Program-made: the position numbers and the translations under genes
DNA from: JAWKHR01 sp041394725
GTDB lineage: Bacteria; Acidobacteriota; Vicinamibacteria; Vicinamibacterales; SCN-69-37
Length of the DNA stretch: 64,000 nucleotides
Direction of reading: 5' to 3'
Assembly (NCBI GenBank): GCA_041394725.1
Contig: JAWKHR010000035.1
Coordinates: forward strand, 1 to 64,000
Notes under the pieces: model-generated
What the model was told of the DNA's origin: nothing
What the model saw: only the letters and a program-made list of their open reading frames with translations
The model's database searches: none
In this document: one piece after another, positions 58,455 to 64,000 of the stretch
Layout of the letters: each line of letters starts with the position of its first letter
Numbering within the stretch: the stretch's first letter is position 1

Positions 58455-58529
58455 ACACCGTGGGGAAGGGGCTACCCGCGATCGCCGGGACACGCAAGCC
58501 GCCCCGGCGTCGGCACCGCGCAAACGACT

Positions 58530-58544
58530 TGGCACGAGCGTTGA
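58530..58544 (+). promoter_or_regulatory. Candidate sigma-54 promoter
   Basis: TGGCACG (58530-58536), four nt, then TTGA (58541-58544): nearly the TGGCACG-N4-TTGC consensus, differing only in the last base of the -12 box. It would start transcription near 58555, 12 nt before ATG 58567. Confidence 0.5.
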
Positions 58545-58566
58545 TAGGACACGGCTGGGAGATCGC

Positions 58567-59526
58567 ATGCTGGTTGGACGCAGTCCCGTGATTCAGGACC
58601 TCCGCGTGCGCGTCGCGCGCATCGCGGTCACGCCGTTCACCGTGCTCATCGAAGGCGAGAGCGGCGCGGGCAAGGAGCTCGTGGCCCGGGAGCTCCACGA
58701 TCTGAGCCCGCGGCGGCGCGGACCATTCGTCGCCGTCAACTGCGCGGCGCTCGTCGAAAGCCTGCTCGAGGCGGAACTCTTCGGGATCGAGGAGCGAACG
58801 GCCACCGGCGTCCGCGGGAGGCGGGGCAAGTTCGAGCTGGCCGATCAGGGCACGCTCTTTCTCGACGAAATCGGCGACCTGTCGGCGGCCGCGCAGGCCA
58901 AGCTGCTTCGGATCATGCAGGACATGACGGTCGAGCGGGTGGGCGCTGCCGGCGGGGTGCCCCTGGACGTCCGGGTCGTGGCCGCCACCAACCGTCGTCT
59001 GCAGGCGCTCGTCGACGGCGGCCTGTTCCGCCTGGACCTCTTCTATCGTCTGAGCGGTGTCGAGGTGCAGGTGCCGCCGTTGCGTGTGCGACGGGGCGAC
59101 GTCCGCCTCCTCGTCGAGCACTTCCTCGACCTGCACGGCGGCGACCGCCACCTGACGATGAGCCTGGCGGCGCTCGACGCGCTGTCGGCCTACCACTGGC
59201 CGGGCAACGTGCGGCAGCTGCGGCGGGTGCTCGAACGCGTCATTGCCCTCGCGCCGGGTCCGGTCGTCACGCTCGACGACCTGCCACCGGACATCTCCGG
59301 ACGCTCCGACCCCGCGCTCGAGGCGCCGGTGGCGGACGAGACCCTGCGGGCCTGGAGCAGCCGCTACGTGCGCGTCGTGCTCGAGCGGTGCCAGGGCAAC
59401 AAACGCCGGGCGTGCGACGTGCTCGGCATCAGTTTCCACACGCTGCGAGCGCATCTGGGTCACAAGCGACCCGCCCCGTCGGACGGGACGACGAGGCCGG
59501 CGCCGCTGCGGAGGGTCGCGGGCTGA
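58567..59526 (+). CDS. Sigma-54-activator-type AAA+ protein with degenerate GAFTGA loop, no sensor domain
   Basis: A 319-aa protein that is a bare AAA+ module plus Fis-type DNA-binding domain. Walker A GESGAGKE is at 30-37, Walker B GTLFLDEIGD at 95-104, arginine-finger region LFRLDLFYRL, and HTH QGNKRRACDVLGISFHTLRA near 277-296. The sigma-54-contact loop, normally GAFTGA, reads RTATGV at 77-82 (Phe lost, Gly77 to Arg), so direct activation of sigma-54 polymerase is doubtful. There is no receiver or other N-terminal domain. A sigma-54-like promoter lies just upstream. It follows the pseudopilin gene by 112 nt, so it may control pilus or secretion genes. Confidence 0.85.
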   Translation: MLVGRSPVIQDLRVRVARIAVTPFTVLIEGESGAGKELVARELHDLSPRRRGPFVAVNCAALVESLLEAELFGIEERTATGVRGRRGKFELADQGTLFLDEIGDLSAAAQAKLLRIMQDMTVERVGAAGGVPLDVRVVAATNRRLQALVDGGLFRLDLFYRLSGVEVQVPPLRVRRGDVRLLVEHFLDLHGGDRHLTMSLAALDALSAYHWPGNVRQLRRVLERVIALAPGPVVTLDDLPPDISGRSDPALEAPVADETLRAWSSRYVRVVLERCQGNKRRACDVLGISFHTLRAHLGHKRPAPSDGTTRPAPLRRVAG

Positions 59527-59618
59527 GCCCCGCGACCGGGTCACGACGTCGACGCGAGGTCACCGACGGCCGGAAGCCGTGTTGCCAGCGCCTCTGGCAC
59601 CGGAGCGTTCGAGGCGAT

Positions 59619-59638
59619 CCGCACCGCACCCGGTGCGG
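59619..59638. terminator. 8-bp hairpin between AAA+ gene and hypothetical gene
   Basis: CCGCACCG / CGGTGCGG with loop CACC, perfectly paired, 93 nt after the AAA+ stop. No U-tract; it may be a terminator or part of a leader for the next gene. Confidence 0.35.
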
Positions 59639-59687
59639 CAGGAGGGCGCCCCGGGTCCGGGCTGGGTCCGGATGGAAGTGAGGATGC

Positions 59688-60437
59688 ATGCAGGCATGGA
59701 AGGCAGGCGTGTTGATGGTGGCCGTGTGCGTGGCGCCGTGGTCGTCCGCCGCGGCGCAGGACGGTGCGTCGCCCGCGGTGTTGCGTGAGGCCATCGAGCC
59801 GGTCTCGGGGGCGAGGATTCGCCTGTTCGATGCGCCGAAGGGGGAGGTCGCGTTCGACGTCTCGGCCGGTGGTGTGACCGTGGCGAAGCGCGTCGGCGCG
59901 GCCGCGGCCACGACCACGGTCACGGCGGGCCACGATGCCATCGCGATCCGCCTCACGGCGTCGCGACTCGTGATCGAGGACCGAGCCGGGCGGGTGACGT
60001 TCGAGGGGGGTGACCGCGTCGCGGCGGAGGCCATCCGGGCGCGCCTGGCCGCGTCGCCGCTGGTCCGTCGGGCGCTCGATCTGCTCGGCGAGGTGCGATT
60101 CCGCGAGATCTCGCCGATGGCGCAGTTGCTGGTCGCCACCAGGCAGTTCCTGGCCGAGACGTCAGGCATCCGCGAGACCACTCCCGTGTCCCGAAACCCG
60201 CTCGCGGCGGCGTCCGCCGTGGTGGTCAGCCGCGTCGTGGACGGACCGGGTGACTGCTGGAACGAGTACTCGAAGGAAGCGATCGCGGCCTACATCGAGT
60301 ACGAGCAGTGCATGGCCGAGACCAAGTGGTACCAGCTCGCGCCGCGCGCGGCGTGCGAGTTCGTCTACGAGATGCGCGCCATCGGCGCGTTCTCCTGGTG
60401 GGTGGCCTGCACGGGCCTCGACAACTTCAAGGCCTGA
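59688..60437 (+). CDS. Secreted protein, unknown function, Cys-rich C-terminus
   Basis: A 249-aa protein with a likely signal peptide (residues 1-21, VLMVAVCVAPWSSAAAQ). The N-terminal half is beta-rich (VAFDVSAGGVTVAKRVGAAA, AIRLTASRLVIEDRAGRVTF). The C-terminal half looks helical and has four cysteines: GDCWNEYSKEAI, YEQCMAETKWYQL, RAACEFVYEMRAI and WWVACTGLDN. No family recognised. ATG 59688 follows GAAGTGAGGA (59675-59684). It is in the same orientation as the AAA+ gene and may respond to it, but this is only position. Confidence 0.6.
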   Translation: MQAWKAGVLMVAVCVAPWSSAAAQDGASPAVLREAIEPVSGARIRLFDAPKGEVAFDVSAGGVTVAKRVGAAAATTTVTAGHDAIAIRLTASRLVIEDRAGRVTFEGGDRVAAEAIRARLAASPLVRRALDLLGEVRFREISPMAQLLVATRQFLAETSGIRETTPVSRNPLAAASAVVVSRVVDGPGDCWNEYSKEAIAAYIEYEQCMAETKWYQLAPRAACEFVYEMRAIGAFSWWVACTGLDNFKA

Positions 60438-60510
60438 TCCGCCGTGCCCCGGGCGGTGCCGGCCGCCCGCGACCGACGCCGCGATCGTGGCATGTCACGA
60501 AGGAGGGGAG

Positions 60511-60696
60511 ATGCGAATCGTGATGGTCGTCCTGCAGATCGTGCTCAGCCTGGTCCTGACCGCCTCGGTCATGCCGCTGGTGCTGGTGACCGTGCCCGCG
60601 GCGCGCGGGGAGGCGCTCGGCCCGGCCCTCGCGGCCGGCATCTTCCTGGTCTCCTTCGTGGTGCTGTGGCTCGTGTGGCCCCGGCGACGCGTCTGA
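60511..60696 (+). CDS. 61-aa two-helix membrane protein
   Basis: A short reading frame starting at ATG 60511 with an excellent ribosome site, AGGAGGGGAG, at 60501-60510. It encodes two hydrophobic helices (about 3-28 and 38-57) with VPAARGEALGPAL between them and a basic end WPRRRV. No family recognised. The strong ribosome site and clean third-position GC support it as a real gene. It may belong with the secreted protein upstream (73 nt gap). Confidence 0.55.
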   Translation: MRIVMVVLQIVLSLVLTASVMPLVLVTVPAARGEALGPALAAGIFLVSFVVLWLVWPRRRV

Positions 60697-60707
60697 GCTC
60701 TCCGCGG

Positions 60708-60738
60708 GGGAGGCGCCGGCCTGGGTCCGGCGCCTCCC
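60708..60738. terminator. Strong GC hairpin
   Basis: GGGAGGCGCCGG (60708-60719) pairs with CCGGCGCCTCCC (60727-60738), loop of 7 nt, 12 nt after the preceding stop. A very stable perfect 12-bp stem; no U-tract. Confidence 0.5.
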
Positions 60739-60844
60739 GGCGGACCGGCCGGTCCGGGCGACACCGGGCGGGGCACGTGGCCCGTGCAGGCGAGACTGCC
60801 GGGAATCCGGCGCGCGAAACGGCGCTCGCGGCCCCGGGATCGGC

Positions 60845-60873
60845 TTGACCCCTCCCGGCCGCGATAGTACGTT
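60845..60873 (+). promoter_or_regulatory. Candidate promoter for the glycine cleavage operon
   Basis: TTGACC (60845-60850), 17-nt spacer, TACGTT (60868-60873), with the alternative -10 GATAGT inside the spacer. About 53 nt before ATG 60927. No glycine riboswitch-like sequence follows. Confidence 0.4.
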
Positions 60874-60926
60874 GTTACCGCCTCGCCGGCCCGTCAGTCC
60901 CGTCTGGCGGCGAGTTCCCATCAGAC

Positions 60927-62051
60927 ATGTCGCCAGGCACCGCGCCCCAGCTCAAGAAGACTCCACTCAACGCCAGACACCGCGCCAGCGGCGCCCGGAT
61001 GGTCGAATTCGCCGGCTGGGACATGCCGGTGGAGTACTCCGGCATCACCGCCGAGCACATGGCGGTGCGGACCGGCGTCGGCCTCTTCGACGTCAGCCAC
61101 ATGGGCCAGATCGAGCTGGCTGGCGCCGGTGCGCTGGCTGCCGTCCAGTGGCTCACCTGCAATGACGCGTCCCGCCTCGCGGTCGGGCAGGTGCAATATT
61201 CCGCGCTGACGACCGACACCGGCACCTTCGTCGACGACATTCTGGTCTACCGGCTCGCCGACGACCACTTCCAGCTCGTCGTCAACGCCGGCAGCATCGT
61301 CCGCGACTACGACTGGATCGCGTCCCACCTCCGCGCGCGGGGCGACGATGTCGCGGTGGTGAACGCGAGCTCGCGGTACGCGCTGCTGGCCGTCCAGGGG
61401 CCGCAGGCGGAAGCCGTGCTGCAGCCGCTCACGGGCATCGATCTCGCGGGCATGAAATACTACTGGTTCGGCCACGGCGAAGTGGCCGGCGCCCGGGCGA
61501 CCGTCTCACGGACGGGCTACACGGGCGAGGCGGGCTTCGAGGTCTTCGTGCCGCCGGCGCAGGCCGAACGCGTCTGGGACGCGATCCTCGACGCGGGCCG
61601 GGACGCGGGGATCGTCCCGTGCGGACTCGGCGCCCGCGACACCCTGCGCCTCGAGGCGAGCATGCGCCTCTGCGGCAGTGACATGGACGACCACACGTCG
61701 GTCCTCGAGGCGGGCCTCGGCTGGATCGTCGGCTGGAAGAAGACCGACTTCCTCGGCGCCGACACCCTGCGCGCGCAGAAGGCGGGCAGCCTCGCGCGCC
61801 GCCTGGTGGGCTTCGAGATGCGCGACCGCGCGATCGCGCGCCATGGCTATTCCGTGGTGCGCGACGGCGTGCCGGTTGGCGTCGTGACGAGCGGGACGCA
61901 AACGCCGTTCCTCAAGAAGGCCATCGGCCTGGCCATGGTGCCGCTGGACCTCACGCCGGTCGGCACGCCGCTCGACATCGAGATCCGGGGACGCGCGGTG
62001 CGCGCCGAAGTCGTGCCCGAGCCGTTCTACAAGCGACCGGGCCGCGCCTGA
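60927..62051 (+). CDS. gcvT: Glycine cleavage system T protein (aminomethyltransferase)
   Basis: A 374-aa enzyme that releases ammonia from the aminomethyl-lipoyl arm and passes the methylene to tetrahydrofolate. The N-terminal FAGWDMPVEYSGITAEHMAV (about 29-48), DVSHMGQIEL, RTGYTGEAGFEVFV (about 195-208), the LGARDTLRLEASMRLCGSDM block (about 234-253) and C-terminal GVVTSGTQTPFLKKAIGLAM are all typical. First gene of gcvT-gcvH-gcvP; next gene starts 34 nt on. Start ATG 60927 gives the normal N-terminus. Confidence 0.96.
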   Translation: MSPGTAPQLKKTPLNARHRASGARMVEFAGWDMPVEYSGITAEHMAVRTGVGLFDVSHMGQIELAGAGALAAVQWLTCNDASRLAVGQVQYSALTTDTGTFVDDILVYRLADDHFQLVVNAGSIVRDYDWIASHLRARGDDVAVVNASSRYALLAVQGPQAEAVLQPLTGIDLAGMKYYWFGHGEVAGARATVSRTGYTGEAGFEVFVPPAQAERVWDAILDAGRDAGIVPCGLGARDTLRLEASMRLCGSDMDDHTSVLEAGLGWIVGWKKTDFLGADTLRAQKAGSLARRLVGFEMRDRAIARHGYSVVRDGVPVGVVTSGTQTPFLKKAIGLAMVPLDLTPVGTPLDIEIRGRAVRAEVVPEPFYKRPGRA

Positions 62052-62085
62052 CCCGCACGGCCGCGTCGATTCACGAGGGAAGCAG

Positions 62086-62457
62086 ATGTACCCGAGCGAC
62101 CTGAAGTACACCAAGGAACACGAGTGGATCCGCGTGCAGGACGGCGAGGCCGCCGTCGGCATCACCGACTTCGCCCAGAAGCAGCTCGGCGACGTCGTGT
62201 TCGTCGAGTTGCCCGACGTCGGGGCCACCGTCACCCAGGGCCAGACGTTCGGCAACATCGAGTCGGTCAAGGCCGTCTCCGAGCTCTTCGCGCCGGTGTC
62301 TGGCGAGGTCGTGGCCGTCAACGGCGACCTGGCGACGCATCCGGAGCAGGTGAACAACACGCCCCACGAGGCGTGGATGATCCGTATTCGCCCGAGCGCA
62401 CCCGCCGAGCTGGACAGCCTGCTCGACGCCGATGCCTACGGTGAGCTGACCAAGTGA
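62086..62457 (+). CDS. gcvH: Glycine cleavage system H protein (lipoyl carrier)
   Basis: A 123-aa lipoyl-domain carrier. The start YPSDLKYTKEHEWI and the ITDFAQKQLGDVVFVELPD block are canonical. The lipoylated lysine is Lys62 in ESVKAVSEL, in a hairpin turn as expected. It shuttles the aminomethyl intermediate between the P, T and L proteins. It lies between gcvT and gcvP; the stop overlaps the gcvP start codon (GTGA). Confidence 0.97.
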   Translation: MYPSDLKYTKEHEWIRVQDGEAAVGITDFAQKQLGDVVFVELPDVGATVTQGQTFGNIESVKAVSELFAPVSGEVVAVNGDLATHPEQVNNTPHEAWMIRIRPSAPAELDSLLDADAYGELTK

Positions 62458-64000
62458 GCACGATGACCACCGCGCCGACTCCGGCGATCGACGTTCCCGA
62501 GTCCTTCGAGAGCCGCCACCTCGGGCCGCGGCCGGCGGACCTGCCGGGCATGCTCGAAGCGGTGGGCGCGGTGTCGCTCGACGCGCTCATCGACGAGATC
62601 GTCCCGGCCGACATCCGCCTCGCCCGGCCGCTGGCGCTCCCGCCGGCCGAGACCGAGGCGGCCTATCTGCGCCGCCTGCGCGGCATCGCCGCCCGCAACC
62701 GCGTCCACCGCAGCTGCATCGGCACCGGCTACTACGACACGCTGACGCCGGCCGTCATCCAGCGCAACGTGTTCGAGAACCCGGGCTGGTACACCCCCTA
62801 CACGCCGTACCAGGCCGAGATTGCCCAGGGTCGGCTCGAGGCGCTGCTCAATTTCCAGACGATGGTCAGCGACCTGTGTGGCACGGAGGTGGCCAACGCG
62901 TCGCTGCTCGACGAGGCGACGGCGGCCGCCGAGGCGATGGCGCTCCTCGCCCGCGTGCACCGGAACCGCGCCGCCCGGACGTTCATCGTTTCGCCGCGGG
63001 TGTTCCCGCAGGTGCGGGCGGTGATCGAGGCTCGCGCGGTGCCGCTCGGCCTCACGGTCCGCTTCGAGGACCCCGCCCTGGCCGAGATCGGGTCGGATGT
63101 CTTCGGCGTGTACGTCCAGTCACCGGACGACCACGGCGAGGTGCGCGACCTGCGCGGTCTGGTGGCCCGCGTGCACGAGGCGGGCGCACTGGTCGCCGTG
63201 GGCACGGACCTCCTGGCGCTGGCGATCGTCACGCCGCCCGGCGAGGCCGGCGCCGACGTCGTCGTCGGCAGCGCGCAGCGGTTCGGCGTGCCGATGGGGT
63301 ACGGCGGCCCGCACGCGGCGTTCTTCGCCACGCGCGAGCAGTTCGTGCGCCAGTCGCCGGGACGGCTGATCGGCGTGTCGGTCGACGCGCGCGGTCGCCG
63401 CGCGTACCGCATGGCGCTGCAGACGCGCGAACAGCACATCCGGCGCGAGAAGGCGACGTCGAACATCTGCACCGCGCAGGCGCTGCTGGCGAACATGGCC
63501 GGTTTCTACGGCGTGTACCACGGTCCGCACGGGCTGCGCGCGATCGCGACCCGCGTCCACGACCAGGCGGTGCGGCTGGCGCAGCGGCTCGAGGATCTCG
63601 GCTGGCAGCAGACCAACGCCGCGTACTTCGACACGATTCGCCTCGAGGGCGCCGACGCGGACGTTGCCGACGTCCGGGCGGCCGCCGAGGCGCGGGGCAT
63701 CAACTTCCGGTACCCGGAGCCTGGCATCATCCAGATCTCGCTCGACGAGACGATCACCGAGGCGGACCTGGCGGACATCGCCGGTGCCTTCGAGGATCGG
63801 GCGTCGCGCGAGCAGGCCGCGGCAGGCCTGGCGCCCGCCGGATCGGCCGGGCCGCTGCCCGCGGGGCTGGCCCGCACGTCGGCCTTCATGACCCACCCGG
63901 TCTTCAACGCGCACCACTCGGAGACCGAGATGATGCGCTACATCCGGTCGCTCGAGCGCAAGGACATCGGCCTCGACACCGCGATGATCCCGCTCGGCTC
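62454..64000 (+). CDS. gcvP: Glycine decarboxylase (P protein), single-chain form, partial
   Basis: Reads from GTG 62454 (overlapping the gcvH TGA; ATG 62463 is an alternative) to the window edge without a stop, about 515 codons. Landmarks: SFESRHLGPRPADLPGML, NPGWYTPYTPYQAEIAQGRL, EKATSNICTAQALLANMAGF. The final segment THPVFNAHHSETEMMRYIRS begins the second half of the protein. That second half in the same frame shows a full-length single-chain GcvP (about 950 aa) rather than separate GcvPA/GcvPB subunits. The PLP-binding lysine would lie beyond the window. PLP-dependent decarboxylation of glycine. Confidence 0.94.
   Translation, partial: MSTMTTAPTPAIDVPESFESRHLGPRPADLPGMLEAVGAVSLDALIDEIVPADIRLARPLALPPAETEAAYLRRLRGIAARNRVHRSCIGTGYYDTLTPAVIQRNVFENPGWYTPYTPYQAEIAQGRLEALLNFQTMVSDLCGTEVANASLLDEATAAAEAMALLARVHRNRAARTFIVSPRVFPQVRAVIEARAVPLGLTVRFEDPALAEIGSDVFGVYVQSPDDHGEVRDLRGLVARVHEAGALVAVGTDLLALAIVTPPGEAGADVVVGSAQRFGVPMGYGGPHAAFFATREQFVRQSPGRLIGVSVDARGRRAYRMALQTREQHIRREKATSNICTAQALLANMAGFYGVYHGPHGLRAIATRVHDQAVRLAQRLEDLGWQQTNAAYFDTIRLEGADADVADVRAAAEARGINFRYPEPGIIQISLDETITEADLADIAGAFEDRASREQAAAGLAPAGSAGPLPAGLARTSAFMTHPVFNAHHSETEMMRYIRSLERKDIGLDTAMIPLG

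Noticed and set aside
59582..59606. Second sigma-54-like site (TGGCACC) upstream of the hypothetical secreted protein
   Set aside because: The spacing to a TTGC-like -12 box is wrong; there is no acceptable match.
60739..60926. Possible glycine riboswitch upstream of gcvT
   Set aside because: Neither of the usual glycine-aptamer core segments is recognisable, and there is no tandem-aptamer layout. Only GC-rich hairpins and a promoter-like site are seen.
1..64000. CRISPR arrays, insertion sequences, integrase/attachment sites, prophage genes, tRNA genes
   Set aside because: None seen on reading both strands; no repeat-spacer pattern, no transposase motif, no tRNA-like T-loop/acceptor pairing was recognised. 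A covariance-based tRNA search would be decisive.

Overview
The window is one contiguous stretch of a very GC-rich (roughly 70%) bacterial chromosome with densely packed genes, many ATGA/GTGA start-stop overlaps and no phage, insertion sequence, CRISPR array or tRNA that I could see. The mix of genes is Gram-negative: a System I cytochrome c maturation cluster, outer-membrane beta-barrels, many lipoproteins, HtrA-type protease and GT-C glycosyltransferases that use polyprenyl-linked sugars. I would guess Acidobacteriota (Vicinamibacteria/Luteitalea-like). That is an inference from composition and gene repertoire; no marker in the window proves it.

Layout. 1-1.3 kb: end of a cytochrome c maturation operon (ccmB end, ccmC, ccmD-like, a 53-aa membrane protein). 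1.3-3.9 kb, minus strand: aroA, aroK and a metallophosphoesterase in one operon. 4-6.1 kb: an RsbW-like anti-sigma kinase, an inositol-monophosphatase family enzyme and a beta-barrel protein. 6.1-36.1 kb: a long accessory-looking region for surface glycan and envelope assembly. It holds six multi-spanning GT-C-like membrane proteins, a dolichol-phosphate-mannose-synthase-like GT2, three GT4 enzymes, two LPG-synthase-type flippase-like proteins, two methyltransferases (plus a third at 40.1 kb), a radical SAM/SPASM enzyme, a UDP-galactopyranose-mutase-like flavoprotein, an SDR epimerase, a hexapeptide acyltransferase and several lipoproteins. Two of those lipoproteins share an unrecognised C-terminal domain and flank a beta-barrel gene.

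36.2-54.4 kb is mostly housekeeping: ttcA, dtd, a porin-like protein, a GlpD-type dehydrogenase, a methyltransferase, dapF coupled to a DASS transporter, radC, larC, metG, tatD, a polyprenyl diphosphate synthase, ligA, an HtrA/Do protease and an NtrC-type response regulator. The RNase P RNA gene follows at 54.4-54.9 kb. 55-60.7 kb holds a secreted amidohydrolase, a UDP-sugar epimerase, and a small pilus/competence-flavoured locus: a ComEA-like HhH protein, a FimT/GspH-like pseudopilin and a stand-alone sigma-54-type AAA+ protein whose GAFTGA loop is degenerate. Two small secreted or membrane proteins come after it. 60.9-64 kb is the glycine cleavage operon gcvT-gcvH-gcvP, with gcvP running off the end.

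Regulation visible in the sequence: several genes carry a clear -10 hexamer (TACAAT/TATAAT/TAGAAT) only 10-50 nt before the start codon, often without a recognisable -35. There are a few complete sigma-70-type promoters, one good candidate sigma-54 promoter in front of the AAA+ gene, a two-hairpin leader before ttcA and a very strong bidirectional terminator at 23.95 kb.

For a second look I would pick, in order: the degenerate AAA+ activator with its sigma-54-like promoter; the lipoprotein pair sharing an unknown domain around a barrel with back-to-back promoters; the DapF with Ser in place of its first catalytic Cys; the dense GT-C/flippase region; and the orphan His-rich LarC. I did not find anything that I could defend as a complete, wholly new system.
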